Of a stretch of 64,000 bases of DNA, positions 38,633-47,768 are shown piece after piece. The stretch is from Mycolicibacterium cosmeticum (GTDB taxonomy: Bacteria; Actinomycetota; Actinomycetes; Mycobacteriales; Mycobacteriaceae). Both the position numbers and the translations under genes were made by a program. The stretch lies in the NCBI RefSeq assembly GCF_000613185.1, contig NZ_CCBB010000001.1, positions 1,798,001-1,862,000 on the forward strand, given 5' to 3'. A model generated the notes under the pieces. The model saw only the letters and a program-made list of their open reading frames with translations. It had not been told where the DNA came from and did not search any database. Numbering within the stretch: the stretch's first letter is position 1; every line of letters begins with the position of its first letter.

Positions 38633-39064
38633 ATGGAATCCCATGAGCTGACGCCGGGTGAGCTGGCACACCGCAGTGGTGTGGCGGTCTCCGCGTTGCA
38701 CTTCTACGAGCGCGAAGGACTCATCGCGTCGCGGCGCACCAGCGGCAATCAGCGGCGCTACCCGCGCGAGACGCTGCGCCGGGTGGCGTTCATCCGGATG
38801 TCGCAGCGGCTGGGAATCCCGCTGGCGCGGATCCGCGAGGCGCTTGCCTCGTTACCCACCGACCGGGTGCCCACCAGCAAGGACTGGGCCAAACTCTCGG
38901 CCGGCTGGCGCCACGACCTCGACGAACGGATCTTGCATCTGGAGCGTCTGCGCGACAACCTGGCCGATTGCATCGGCTGCGGTTGCCTGAGCCTGAAAAC
39001 CTGCCTGTTGTCCAATCCCGGCGACATGCTCTCGCAACACGGCCCGGGCGCCGCCAAGCTATAG
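38633..39064 (+). CDS. soxR: Redox-sensing MerR-family regulator SoxR
   Basis: A 143-residue regulator. Winged-helix MerR domain [20 protein letters not shown] then HFYEREGLI, dimerisation helix, and the [2Fe-2S] motif [12 protein letters not shown] (CX2CXCX5C) at about residues 114-125, diagnostic for SoxR. Oxidation of the cluster activates transcription. In actinobacteria SoxR mainly responds to redox-active compounds and controls a few genes, usually not soxS. ATG 38633 is the start; the frame is open upstream through the arcA region without support. Confidence 0.92.
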   Translation: MESHELTPGELAHRSGVAVSALHFYEREGLIASRRTSGNQRRYPRETLRRVAFIRMSQRLGIPLARIREALASLPTDRVPTSKDWAKLSAGWRHDLDERILHLERLRDNLADCIGCGCLSLKTCLLSNPGDMLSQHGPGAAKL

Positions 39065-39095
39065 CCATCGAACGCTTGTGCGATAACATCGAGGG

Positions 39096-39704
39096 GTGTC
39101 TCTGGCCGTTCAGGGGTCGCTTTTCGACCACTCGGAGCGTCGCTACCTGGGCGACGGCGCCTGGATCGACGTCCGGGCCGGCTGGCTCAACGGGTCGCCG
39201 GAGGGCGAGGACAGCTTCTTCGACGAGCTGCTGACGGCCATCCCGTGGCGGGCCGAACGCCGGCAGATGTACGAGCGGGTGCTCGACGTGCCCCGGCTGG
39301 TGAGTTTTCACGACCTCACCGCCGAAACCGCCCCGCACCCCGGCATCGCCAAGCTGCGGGTCCGGCTCAACGACATCTACGCCGGTGAACTGGGTGAGCG
39401 CTTCACCACCGCCGGACTGTGCCTCTACCGCGACGGTGACGACAGCGTGGCCTGGCACGGCGACACCATCGGCCGCAGCAGCACCGCCGACACCATGGTG
39501 GCCATCGTCAGCCTGGGTGCGCGACGGGTTTTCGCGATGCGGCCCCGCACCGGCGGACGCAGCCTGCGGTTGCCGCAGGCCCACGGTGACCTGCTGGTGA
39601 TGGGCGGATCCTGTCAGCGCACCTGGGAGCACGCCGTGCCCAAGACCGCCCGGCCGGTGGGACCGCGGATCAGCATCCAGTTCCGGCCGCGCGACGTGCG
39701 GTAG
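39096..39704 (+). CDS. alkB: AlkB-family 2-oxoglutarate/Fe(II) dioxygenase
   Basis: A 202-residue DNA/RNA alkylation-repair dioxygenase, Rv1000c-like. The iron ligands are in WHGDTIG (HxD) and WEHAVPK (distal His), and the 2-oxoglutarate arginine pair in RISIQFRPR. The family removes methyl groups from 1-methyladenine and 3-methylcytosine. GTG 39096 starts the protein 31 bases after soxR. Photolyase and AlkB nearby give this stretch a DNA-repair flavour, but they are on opposite strands. Confidence 0.93.
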   Translation: MSLAVQGSLFDHSERRYLGDGAWIDVRAGWLNGSPEGEDSFFDELLTAIPWRAERRQMYERVLDVPRLVSFHDLTAETAPHPGIAKLRVRLNDIYAGELGERFTTAGLCLYRDGDDSVAWHGDTIGRSSTADTMVAIVSLGARRVFAMRPRTGGRSLRLPQAHGDLLVMGGSCQRTWEHAVPKTARPVGPRISIQFRPRDVR

Positions 39705-39707
39705 CGG

Positions 39708-40364
39708 TCAGCCGCGCACGTCGGCCACGGCCTTGGTGAGCAGATCCCGCGCCTTGCCGGTGTCCACCGGCACCACCGGCTTATTGGGCTCGACCAGCGG
39801 ATTGGCGGTCACCATCACCAGAAAGGTGCCGAAACTGGCCACGTAGTTGAACAGTTCCCCGGTGCGCGGCGCCCCGCCCACCATCGTGCGCACCACCCGA
39901 TGGGTGCCCAGCACCTGCGCATCGTCGATCTTCGGCGACTCGACGACCTGCACCTGCCCGGCGACGCCCGCGCCGGCGTAGTCGACCTTCTGGCAGGCCG
40001 GCCCGGGATCGTTGAAGCCGATGGGGTCCGAGGTCTCCATCGCGATGACGATGAACCGGTTGCCGTTGCCCTCGGCCGTCGTCGCCGCCATATTGCCCTT
40101 CACCCCCGGCGGCAGGGCCAGCCCGTTGGCGAACTTGGCGCAGTCCGGGGGCGCGATCTTGACTCCCGGCGGCATCGGCTGGGCGGCCAGCATCTTCGGG
40201 TCGATACCGGTCGGGGCCACGGTGGTCACGTGGAACTCCGGTCCGAACTGGGACTTCAGATCGACGACGTGCGCGATATCGGGCTGGGCGGCCGGCTTGG
40301 CAGCGGAGCACGCGGTGAGTGCGGCAGCACAGGCCACGAGGGCGGCCGCTCGTGGAGTGAGCAT
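39708..40364 (-). CDS. Mycobacterial lipoprotein (DUF5642-like)
   Basis: A 218-residue lipoprotein. Signal MLTPRAAALVACAAALTAC with Cys19 in the lipobox LTAC. The mature part begins SAAKPAAQPDIAHVVDLKSQ and has a paired Cys in APPDCAKF and GPACQKV, likely a disulfide. It corresponds in position to Rv0999 beyond alkB and resembles the neighbouring lipoprotein at 40385, which suggests a duplicated pair. DUF5642 is my recollection of the family name. Function unknown. Confidence 0.75.
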   Translation of the reverse strand: MLTPRAAALVACAAALTACSAAKPAAQPDIAHVVDLKSQFGPEFHVTTVAPTGIDPKMLAAQPMPPGVKIAPPDCAKFANGLALPPGVKGNMAATTAEGNGNRFIVIAMETSDPIGFNDPGPACQKVDYAGAGVAGQVQVVESPKIDDAQVLGTHRVVRTMVGGAPRTGELFNYVASFGTFLVMVTANPLVEPNKPVVPVDTGKARDLLTKAVADVRG

Positions 40365-40384
40365 CGGCGCCAAATCTACCGGCG

Positions 40385-41074
40385 TCACCGGGTGACCGCC
40401 GAAACCACCTGTGCCAGCAGGTGTGGCGCGGTATCGGCGGGCAGCGTCTGCTGGGCGGATCCGGGATCGGTGACCACGGTGACGGAGGCGATGTACGCCC
40501 CGGCCAGGTACGCGGTGACGGTGTCGGCGTGCATCCGGGTGACCGTCCCGCCTTCGACGGTGGTGGTGGCCACCGCACTCATCGCCACGGTCGGTGCGTC
40601 CGGGATCGTCGGGGCGGGTCCCGGCGTCACCGTCGCGCTCGTGTGCCCACCCGTCAGCGACCACGCCGCACAGCCGTCCGGAGCGGCTGCCCGGGCGCCC
40701 GGCCCGGCGACCACGGCGTAGACGATCCCACCCGGACCCGACGCCGACCAACCGCGCACCGGGGTGCCGGCACCCGGGTCGACAAGTTCACCGCAGTGCT
40801 CCGGTTGCGCCACCCATCCCGATTTGAAGCCCCAAAAGAACACGGGCGCAACCGGTTCGGTGATATCGGTGACCTCGTAGCCGGCGGGCAGGTCGGCCCG
40901 GGCCCTGGCGACCGCCGCGGGTCGGACGGGACCGGGCGCACCGGACGATGTCCCCGGGTTCGGGGCGGGCGGCGCGACATCGGACGGCGACCCGCATGCC
41001 GTCACGCCCACGGTCGCCACCAGGCATATCGCCATCGTGCGCACGCCGCTGTGATACCACATCCACGTGGGCAT
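40385..41074 (-). CDS. Mycobacterial lipoprotein, paralogue of the preceding one
   Basis: A lipoprotein with lipobox GVTAC (Cys27 from the outermost start), Pro-rich linker and a domain with YEVTDITEPVAPVFFWGFKS and two Cys (EHCGELV, DGCAAWS), parallel to the downstream gene. The outermost ATG 41074 gives a 229-residue product with an odd MPTWMWYHSG lead; GTG 41044 (MRTMAICLVATVGVTAC) gives a cleaner signal peptide and may be the true start. It is 20 bases upstream of its paralogue and probably co-transcribed. Confidence 0.7.
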   Translation of the reverse strand: MPTWMWYHSGVRTMAICLVATVGVTACGSPSDVAPPAPNPGTSSGAPGPVRPAAVARARADLPAGYEVTDITEPVAPVFFWGFKSGWVAQPEHCGELVDPGAGTPVRGWSASGPGGIVYAVVAGPGARAAAPDGCAAWSLTGGHTSATVTPGPAPTIPDAPTVAMSAVATTTVEGGTVTRMHADTVTAYLAGAYIASVTVVTDPGSAQQTLPADTAPHLLAQVVSAVTR

Positions 41075-41174
41075 CGACGCGCAGTGACGATGGTGTCGCC
41101 GACCGATTCACGCCGGGGTACCCAGGTTTCTGGCAGGATTCCCCGGCAGGACGGCGACGACCACAGGAGAAGGC

Positions 41175-41885
41175 ATGAACTGGTACACCACGGCACGTGG
41201 ACTGGCGGCGGTCGCGGCGGCGCTCGGGCTCGCCCTGGCCGGCTGCGGTTCGGACACCAAGAGCACGCCCGCGTCCAAAGAAAGCACCAGCGCCTCAGCG
41301 ACTTCGGCTCCATCCGAGACCGCCGCGGCCACTCCCACCAGCGCCGCGCCCACACCGGCTTCCGGGGCGCACTACACGATCGTCGACTACATCAAGGACA
41401 ACCACATCACCGAAACGCCGGTCAAGCGAGGCGATCCCGGAACCCCGACGCTGAACCTGCCCATCCCGGAGGGCTGGGCCGACGCCGGGGCCAAGGCGCC
41501 CGACTGGGCATGGGGCCAGATCGTGTTCACCGACCCGGCGGCCGGGCCGGTGCCCCCGACGGTCACCGCCGTCATGTCCAAGCTGACCGGCGCCGACCCG
41601 GCGAAGATCCTGGAGTACGCCCCCGGTGAATTGCAGAACCTGCCCGAATACGAGGGCGGCAACTCAGGCAAAAGCGGCAAGCTGGGCGGCTTCGACGCCG
41701 TGCAGGTGGGCGGCAGTTACATCAAGGACGGGCAGAAACGCATGATCGCCCAGAAGACGGTGATCATCCCGGCCGGCCAGGACCTGTTCGTCCTCCAACT
41801 CAACGCCGAGGGCACCGAAGACCAGATGGGTCCGTTGATGGATGCCACCACGGCCATCGACGACGAAACGACGATCACACCATGA
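41175..41885 (+). CDS. LpqN/LpqT-family lipoprotein
   Basis: A 236-residue lipoprotein. Signal MNWYTTARGLAAVAAALGLALAGC with Cys24, a long Ser/Thr/Ala/Pro linker (residues 26-66, a likely target for O-mannosylation), and the LpqN/LpqT-type domain (HYTIVDYIKDNHITETPVKR, LNLPIPEGWADAGAKAPDW, QKTVIIPAGQDLFVLQLNAE). Related to the gene at 7340. AGGAGAAGGC precedes ATG 41175. Its stop overlaps the next start (ATGA), linking it to a small membrane protein. Confidence 0.85.
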   Translation: MNWYTTARGLAAVAAALGLALAGCGSDTKSTPASKESTSASATSAPSETAAATPTSAAPTPASGAHYTIVDYIKDNHITETPVKRGDPGTPTLNLPIPEGWADAGAKAPDWAWGQIVFTDPAAGPVPPTVTAVMSKLTGADPAKILEYAPGELQNLPEYEGGNSGKSGKLGGFDAVQVGGSYIKDGQKRMIAQKTVIIPAGQDLFVLQLNAEGTEDQMGPLMDATTAIDDETTITP

Positions 41886-42244
41886 CGCAGCCCGCACCGG
41901 ATGACCCGCCACCTCCGCATGGCCTTACCGGTGCGGACGACAGTCTCGTCGGCGCCGCGCCGGCCGAGCCGCAACCGTCCACGCCGGCCCGGTACCTGCG
42001 CCTGCTCAGCCCCGGATTCTTGTTGTCGATGGCCCAGGGTTACCCCGTGGTGCTCAAGCAGTTCATCCAGTTCTGCCTCGTCGTCATCTGGCCGGCGTGG
42101 GTGTTCACCGTGCTGGTTGGCGCGGCGGCGCACCTGTTGTTCTACGTGACCGTCTATCCGGTCCTGTGGCTGCTGTTCTGGCCGGTACGCAATTATCAGA
42201 AGAAGCACCACCCCGAGGAGTACGCCGCGTCGCAGCGGAAGTAG
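41882..42244 (+). CDS. Small membrane protein coupled to the LpqN-like lipoprotein
   Basis: A 120-residue protein with a Pro-rich cytoplasmic N-terminus (about 45 residues) and a hydrophobic region at about 60-100 (FIQFCLVVIWPAWVFTVLVG, LFYVTVYPVLWLLFWPV) that probably makes a hairpin, then a charged KKHHPEEYAASQRK tail. I do not recognise the family. Translational coupling with the lipoprotein suggests they work together in the envelope. Confidence 0.65.
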   Translation: MTQPAPDDPPPPHGLTGADDSLVGAAPAEPQPSTPARYLRLLSPGFLLSMAQGYPVVLKQFIQFCLVVIWPAWVFTVLVGAAAHLLFYVTVYPVLWLLFWPVRNYQKKHHPEEYAASQRK

Positions 42245-42267
42245 CGACCGGAAGGGGGCTCCCAATA

Positions 42268-42310
42268 GGGGGAAACACCCGATTCTGCCCTCCCGCGATC
42301 TGGCTAGTCT
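42268..42310 (+). promoter_or_regulatory. Polysaccharide-locus element, copy 1, with -10
   Basis: GGGGGAAACACCCGATTC at 42268-42285 is identical, in inverse orientation, to 63983-64000. A -10-like TAGTCT follows at 42305-42310, 35 bases after the GGGAAA start. The predicted message begins about 80 bases before the small secreted protein gene at 42398. The box would lie near -47, an activator position. Confidence 0.6.
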
Positions 42311-42397
42311 TCGACCATAAAGGCTGCGCGGAGACCCACCATCGGCCTGCGGCCGGCGGCACCGAGCGGACGTGACGGTACGGAGGGCTGGGGAGCA

Positions 42398-42880
42398 ATG
42401 ACCATGACAGTTTCGGGGATGGTCCCCGTCATCGGCAGAAGGATTCAGATCGCGGCTGCGGCAACCGGAATCGTTGCCGCCGCTGTCCTCACACCCGCCG
42501 CGGTCGCACACGCGACACCGACCGCAGCGCCGATTCCACAAGCCGTCGGTGCCACCGCCGGGGTGACCACCGACTGCCTGCCGGTGGGCTCGGTGGAGTG
42601 CACCACTCCGATGCCGACCGCAGTCGTCGGCGCCACGGCGACGCCGGGCCAGGTCATTCAGGGCATCTTCCAGAATCAGTTCTGGTGGTTCGGTCCGGCC
42701 AATCCCGACAAGCCGAAGACCGTGGTGTTGGCCTTCTATCCGCTGACCCTGGTCCCCGGCTTCCTACAGCCGTTGTTCAGCTGGTTCGAAGACGTCAACT
42801 TGCAGGTCTGCATTCTGGGCGCCACGGCACAGATCGGGCCGTACGGCACGGTTTCCCTGTCGTACAGCAGGGGCTGTTAG
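42398..42880 (+). CDS. Small secreted protein at the left edge of the polysaccharide locus
   Basis: A 160-residue exported protein. A signal peptide of about 39 residues (twin Arg at 14-15, RRIQIAAAATGIVAAAVL, cleavage after AVAHA). The mature protein has Cys pairs (TTDCLPVGSVECTT, VNLQVCILG and a terminal SRGC) and an aromatic segment NQFWWFGPANPDKPKTV. No catalytic motif. ATG 42398 has GGGGAG upstream. It shares its promoter element with the secreted-protein gene at the other edge of the locus. Function unknown; a surface or matrix component is a reasonable guess. Confidence 0.7.
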   Translation: MTMTVSGMVPVIGRRIQIAAAATGIVAAAVLTPAAVAHATPTAAPIPQAVGATAGVTTDCLPVGSVECTTPMPTAVVGATATPGQVIQGIFQNQFWWFGPANPDKPKTVVLAFYPLTLVPGFLQPLFSWFEDVNLQVCILGATAQIGPYGTVSLSYSRGC

Positions 42881-42909
42881 AGCGCCGGGCCACGACGCGA
42901 TAACCGCCC

Positions 42910-44694
42910 GTGACCCCCACTGAGCCGGTACCAGCCCACCGGCACGGCCGACGCATCCTCTGGCCGGGCCTGCTGATCCTGGCCGCCGTGATCGGCTTCG
43001 GGTGTTGGCTCGGCCTACGGGCTCTCGACGCCAAGACCGGGCTCGAGCAGGCACGTCAGAGTGCACAACAGGCCAAGGACGCGCTGGTCGACGGGCAGAC
43101 CCAAGAAGCAGTGCAGTGGGCGACGGCCACCACCGAACACGCCCGAAGCGCCAGCCGCGCAACGCATTCGACGCCATGGCAGATGATGGCCGCGATTCCG
43201 TGGATCGGCAACCCCTTCAAATCCGGACAACAGATCTCCGACGTGGTCCTCGCCTTGGCCACCGACGTGCTGCAACCGTCGGCCCGGGTGGGAACTGCGA
43301 TCGCCCCGGACCGACTGGTCGGTGATGGGCGGATCGACGTGCAGCTGCTGCGCAGCGCCCAGCCTCAACTCGCCGAAATCGCAGCGAACGCCGGCCGACT
43401 GGAGGCCCAAACCCGGGCGATCACCGATCCCGGTTACGTACCGCAGATCCGCGACGCCCGCACGAACATCCAGGAGCAGACCGCCGATATCACCAAGGTG
43501 CTGCGTAACACGGCACTGGCCGCACAGCTGGTCCCGTCGATGATGGGCGCCGACGGACCACGCACGTACTTCATGGGTTTCCAGACGAACGCCGAGGCGC
43601 GCGGCACCGGAGGCCTGCTCGGCGGATTCGGCATCCTGCGTTTGGACAACGGTGCGGCCAAGGTGGACACGCTGGCCGCGAACACCGAACTCAGCGGATC
43701 TTCGGCACTGGTCGACCTCGGACCGGAATATGCGCAGCAGTACGGATTCACCAACCCGTTCACCGACTTCCGCAACAGCAACCTCAGCGCGCATTTCCCC
43801 TACGCCGCCCAGATCTGGAAAGCCATGTGGGCGCACGACTCCGGGATGAACGTCGACGGGGTCATCGCACTGGACCCGGTGGCCTTGAGCTACGTGCTCG
43901 GCGCCGTCGGACCGGTTACCATGCCCGACGGCGAGGTGATCACCGAAGGTAACGTCATCGAGTTGACCGAATCGACCGCCTACCAACGGTTCCCGAATGA
44001 TGCGGTGGCGCGGAAGAAGTATCTCCAAGACATCGCCGGTGAGGTCGTCAAGAAGATGACCGGCCGGGTGCCCGCACCGCGGCTGTTGCTCGACGCGCTG
44101 GGCCGGGCCGTCGGCGAGCGCCGCATCGCGGTGTGGAGCACAGCACCCCGCGAACAGGCCCTCCTCGAGGAAACGCCACTGGCACACATCATCCCGGAAG
44201 ACCCCGCCCCGTATGCCGGCGTGGTGATCAACAACCTCGGTGGCAACAAGCTCGACTACTACCTGAAGCGGCAGATCGAGTACACCGCCGACGGCTGCGA
44301 CGGCCAGACCAGGAACTCCACGGTCAGTATCCGGTTGTCCAGCACGGCACCCGGTGATTCGCTTCCCGACTATGTCGCCGGGGCGGCCGGCCTGCTGCCC
44401 AACCTTCCGATCGACATTCCACGTGCCACCATGCTCACCTCGGTTCGGCTGATCACCACGACCGACGCCAAGCTGGTCAGCGTCACCGCCAACGGCCAAC
44501 GTATCCCGGCCATCAGGCGCACCGAGCGCGGCCACCCCAGTTTTGAGGTGCAGGTGATCATCCCGCCCGGGCAGAGCGGCGACCTGGTCTTTCATCTGAC
44601 GGAACCAACTGCCGCGGGTTCCGCACGGGTCCCGGTACAACCACTGTTGGACACCGTGGTGCCGACCGTATCCGTACCCGACTGCTCAGGATGA
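42910..44694 (+). CDS. DUF4012 membrane-anchored extracytoplasmic protein
   Basis: A 594-residue protein with one N-terminal transmembrane segment (about residues 16-36), an extracytoplasmic coiled region, and the DUF4012 domain (RTYFMGFQTNAEARGTGGLL, SGMNVDGVIALDPVALSYVL, GEVITEGNVIELTESTAYQR). The family is frequent in actinobacterial and chloroflexal polysaccharide loci. Its DGVIALDPVAL..YVLGAVG text resembles LytR-CpsA-Psr proteins, which attach polymers to the wall, so a ligase role is plausible but unproven. It starts with GTG 42910, 30 bases after the secreted protein gene. Confidence 0.8.
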   Translation: MTPTEPVPAHRHGRRILWPGLLILAAVIGFGCWLGLRALDAKTGLEQARQSAQQAKDALVDGQTQEAVQWATATTEHARSASRATHSTPWQMMAAIPWIGNPFKSGQQISDVVLALATDVLQPSARVGTAIAPDRLVGDGRIDVQLLRSAQPQLAEIAANAGRLEAQTRAITDPGYVPQIRDARTNIQEQTADITKVLRNTALAAQLVPSMMGADGPRTYFMGFQTNAEARGTGGLLGGFGILRLDNGAAKVDTLAANTELSGSSALVDLGPEYAQQYGFTNPFTDFRNSNLSAHFPYAAQIWKAMWAHDSGMNVDGVIALDPVALSYVLGAVGPVTMPDGEVITEGNVIELTESTAYQRFPNDAVARKKYLQDIAGEVVKKMTGRVPAPRLLLDALGRAVGERRIAVWSTAPREQALLEETPLAHIIPEDPAPYAGVVINNLGGNKLDYYLKRQIEYTADGCDGQTRNSTVSIRLSSTAPGDSLPDYVAGAAGLLPNLPIDIPRATMLTSVRLITTTDAKLVSVTANGQRIPAIRRTERGHPSFEVQVIIPPGQSGDLVFHLTEPTAAGSARVPVQPLLDTVVPTVSVPDCSG

Positions 44695-44705
44695 AGAAGG
44701 TTATA

Positions 44706-44730
44706 TGGCAAGCACTTTCCATATTTGCCA
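44706..44730. promoter_or_regulatory. Inverted repeat upstream of the wzc-like gene
   Basis: TGGCAA (44706-44711) and TTGCCA (44725-44730) are exact complements separated by 13 bases, in an AT-rich patch between the DUF4012 gene and the TTG start at 44818. A -10-like TAGAAT lies at 44768-44773. It may be an operator for a separate wzc-wzy promoter. Confidence 0.35.
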
Positions 44731-44817
44731 GGATTGCGATTCACCAACCGGAGAACCACCGCACAGGTAGAATTCGGTAATCGCAGAAGTCGCCAATGAC
44801 AGAGCGCGGGAGGGACA

Positions 44818-46203
44818 TTGAGCCTTCAGGAGTTCACGAAGCTGCTACGGACCCGGTGGGTCACCGTGGCGGTCACCACGCTGATCTGCATTCTGGGCGC
44901 GGTCGCGTTCACTTTGCTCACCAGGCCGCAATACCAGGCCAGCACCCGACTTTTCCTGTCCACCAACAGCACCGGCGCTTCGGTGACCGACCTGTACCAG
45001 GCCAATCTGCTCTCGCAGCAGCGCGTACTGTCCTACGCCACGCTGATCAACGGTGAGACACTGGCACAGCGCACCATCGACAAGCTCGGGTTGGACATGA
45101 GCCCGGAAACGTTCCAGGACAAGGTCAAGGCCACAGCGAAGTCCGATACGGTGCTGATCGATGTGAAGGTCCGCGACGAGTCGCCGACCCGAGCCCGCGA
45201 TATCGCCAACACCATGGCCGACGAATTCGTGCTCATGGTGCAGGAATTGGAGACGCCCAAGGCGGGTGCGACACCCCTGGCCCGCGTCGTCGTCGAGCAG
45301 CGCGCATCGACGCCGCAGAAGCCGGTCCTGCCCAACCCCGTCCTGAACCTGTTCGGTGGCCTGGTGGTCGGACTGGGGCTGGCAGTCGGACTGGCCGTCC
45401 TACGCGAGGTGCTCGACAACACGGTCAAGGACCGGCAGACGGTAGAATCCACCGCACACACCGGGCTGGTCGGCAGTATCCCGCTGGACAAGGAGCGCCG
45501 GAATCTGCCTGCGGCGTCCTTCGAGAACGACCACTCGCTGTTCGCCGAGTCGTTCCGCAAGCTGGGAACCAATCTCAGATTCCTCTCGGTCGACAACCCA
45601 CCACGAATGATCGTCGTCACCAGTGCACTGGCGGGTGAGGGAAAGACCACCACCGCAATCAATCTCGCGTTGGCCCTGACCGATGCCGGCCACAATGTCG
45701 CACTCGTCGACGGTGACATGCGACGCCCGATGCTGGATGAGAAGCTCGGGGTGATCGGTGCGGTCGGATTCAGCACCGTGCTCAGCGGCGACATCACGCT
45801 GTCGGAGGCCTTACAGGAGACCGGGTTCCCGAGACTGACCGTACTGAGCTCGGGCGCGGTGCCACCCAACCCGGGTGAACTGGTCGGATCACTGGCGGCC
45901 CAGAAGGTACTCGGTGAGTTGCGCGCAAATTTCGACTACGTCATCGTCGATTCGTCACCGCTCATCGCGGTCACGGATGCCGCCGTGCTCACCACCAGTT
46001 GTGATGGTGCCCTCCTGGTCACCCGCCACGGGCACACCAAACGTGAGCAGCTCGCCCAGGCGGTGCGCACCCTCGACGATGTCGGCGCCTCGATCCTGGG
46101 AGCGGTGCTCACCATGGCACCCCCGCCGCGGGGCGCGGAGTACGCCTATCGCTACTACCGGAGCGAGCGGCCGGCTCACGATACCGGCGAGCCCACCAGA
46201 TGA
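44818..46203 (+). CDS. Wzc-type polysaccharide co-polymerase fused to a BY-kinase
   Basis: A 461-residue inner-membrane protein controlling chain length. Wzz domain with TM1 at residues 17-37 and TM2 at about 175-197 (LFGGLVVGLGLAVGLAVLRE). The cytoplasmic bacterial tyrosine kinase has Walker A SALAGEGKTTTAINLAL, Walker A' VALVDGDMRRP and Walker B YVIVDSSPLI, and ends with a Tyr cluster EYAYRYYR (Tyr 442, 444, 446, 447) for autophosphorylation. The start is TTG 44818, with GCGGGAGGGACA upstream. No cognate low-molecular-weight phosphatase is in the window. Overlaps the polymerase gene by four bases. Confidence 0.9.
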   Translation: MSLQEFTKLLRTRWVTVAVTTLICILGAVAFTLLTRPQYQASTRLFLSTNSTGASVTDLYQANLLSQQRVLSYATLINGETLAQRTIDKLGLDMSPETFQDKVKATAKSDTVLIDVKVRDESPTRARDIANTMADEFVLMVQELETPKAGATPLARVVVEQRASTPQKPVLPNPVLNLFGGLVVGLGLAVGLAVLREVLDNTVKDRQTVESTAHTGLVGSIPLDKERRNLPAASFENDHSLFAESFRKLGTNLRFLSVDNPPRMIVVTSALAGEGKTTTAINLALALTDAGHNVALVDGDMRRPMLDEKLGVIGAVGFSTVLSGDITLSEALQETGFPRLTVLSSGAVPPNPGELVGSLAAQKVLGELRANFDYVIVDSSPLIAVTDAAVLTTSCDGALLVTRHGHTKREQLAQAVRTLDDVGASILGAVLTMAPPPRGAEYAYRYYRSERPAHDTGEPTR

Positions 46204-47768
46204 CGCAAAGTCTGGCGTCACCACGCAGCATGATCGGCGGTGGGGGCGACCAAGCGCTCGAAACCGCACCGCGGCCCGCACTCGATTGGCTGTTCCGGAG
46301 CCTGGAAATCCTCGCGCTGGCCGGATTCGTCGTACTGTTCTACCTGGTACCCGACGGTGCGAACACGTGGGTGCTGTCCGTCAACCTCGTCGCCTTCTAT
46401 CTGATCTTCCTGCGGGCGTTGTTGATTCCGGACCGGATACTGCCTTGGCTGCCGAGCCATATCACGATCGAAGTACTGTTCCTCGGTTTCAGTTACCTGA
46501 TCTTCTACTACCAGTATCAACTGGCCGTGTTCGGCGCCGGCGATCTGCGGCGCAGCGTGTATATCGCCAATACTTTTGCCGACGGGGCGAACAAAGCCAT
46601 CACCCTATCGACAATCGGTATGTTGGCCTTCACCTTTGGTTACCGTGTGGTCCGGCCGGCCACTGGCGAGACGCCCGCCGCCACCGCACGAGCATCTGTC
46701 GACCGGATCGACGATCGGTACTTCCGCGGAATGGCCACGGGTTCAAGCGCACTGCTGTCAGGTCTCGTCGCGGTGTACATACTGGCCGACTGGCGGTCGG
46801 CCGGCGAGGGCCGTTACACCGGGACCACGAGCGAAGGCATCGGTGTCGAGGGCATTGCGATCGCCATCATGATGTTCTGCATGATCGTCGCGGCGCTCTG
46901 GGTCTACGCCCGGTCGCGACGTATCCGCACTCGATTTTCACTCGCCTTCGGGCTGTTCATCGCCTTCGCTTGGACCATGCGGTTGCTGATTTTCGGGGAT
47001 CGTGGTGCGTTCATGCTCTTCGCACTGGTCCTTGCCGGCGGCTATTTCACCCTCGTACGTCGCGCCTCGCGCGTTCTGCTCGCCGCTGCCTTGGCAGTAT
47101 GGATGTTCATCTTTCGGAGCATGGAAGTGCTTCGTCTGACACCCGATTGGTATCGATCAGGAAACATCTGGGAGCTGGTCTTCAACTCTCCCTATGCGAA
47201 GCAGACGGCGGGCGAAAGCAGTTTCAACGTGACGACGATCGGGCTGAGAGCCACCGTCGAGGTGTTTCCGGATCTACAGAATTACACCCACGGCGTACTG
47301 AAGCTCATGCAAGTACTCACGATCGTCCCTTTCAGTGGAGGGTTCTATCTGCCCTACCTGGATCCGGAGTACACCAGCTCCGCGATCATGCTCGGCGACC
47401 TCATCCTGCCGACGACTGCCGACTACGAGCCGGGTACCAATATCATCTCGGATTGCTACATCGACTTCGGCGTCGCCGGCGTCCTGCTGATACTCTTCGC
47501 TGTCGGCTGGTTCGCAAAAATGCTGCGTAACAGCGTTGCCCGGGATCCCGGTGACCCACACCGGGTGGTCATGTTCTTACTAACCATGGCATTGCTCGCC
47601 GAACTCCCGCGCTACGCCATCGAGGTTCCGCTTCGGACGTTGGCATGGGCATTCGTCTTCAGCTTTGGTGTCGGTGTACTCACTCACCGGTTCGACAAGC
47701 GTGAACCGGGCACAGGTCCCGCGGTCACGGCAGCCAGCGCTCCCGCGTATAGCACGTCTCGTTCTTGA
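46200..47768 (+). CDS. Wzy-type polysaccharide polymerase
   Basis: A 522-residue integral membrane protein with about 11-12 hydrophobic segments and a large extracytoplasmic loop (residues 330-400, TPDWYRSGNIWELVFNSPYA, MLGDLILPTTADYEPGTNII), the usual Wzy layout. Wzy joins lipid-linked repeat units at the periplasmic face. Sequence conservation in the family is low, so identification rests on topology and on coupling to the chain-length regulator (ATGA). The last 44 bases overlap the convergent methyltransferase gene. Confidence 0.8.
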   Translation: MTQSLASPRSMIGGGGDQALETAPRPALDWLFRSLEILALAGFVVLFYLVPDGANTWVLSVNLVAFYLIFLRALLIPDRILPWLPSHITIEVLFLGFSYLIFYYQYQLAVFGAGDLRRSVYIANTFADGANKAITLSTIGMLAFTFGYRVVRPATGETPAATARASVDRIDDRYFRGMATGSSALLSGLVAVYILADWRSAGEGRYTGTTSEGIGVEGIAIAIMMFCMIVAALWVYARSRRIRTRFSLAFGLFIAFAWTMRLLIFGDRGAFMLFALVLAGGYFTLVRRASRVLLAAALAVWMFIFRSMEVLRLTPDWYRSGNIWELVFNSPYAKQTAGESSFNVTTIGLRATVEVFPDLQNYTHGVLKLMQVLTIVPFSGGFYLPYLDPEYTSSAIMLGDLILPTTADYEPGTNIISDCYIDFGVAGVLLILFAVGWFAKMLRNSVARDPGDPHRVVMFLLTMALLAELPRYAIEVPLRTLAWAFVFSFGVGVLTHRFDKREPGTGPAVTAASAPAYSTSRS

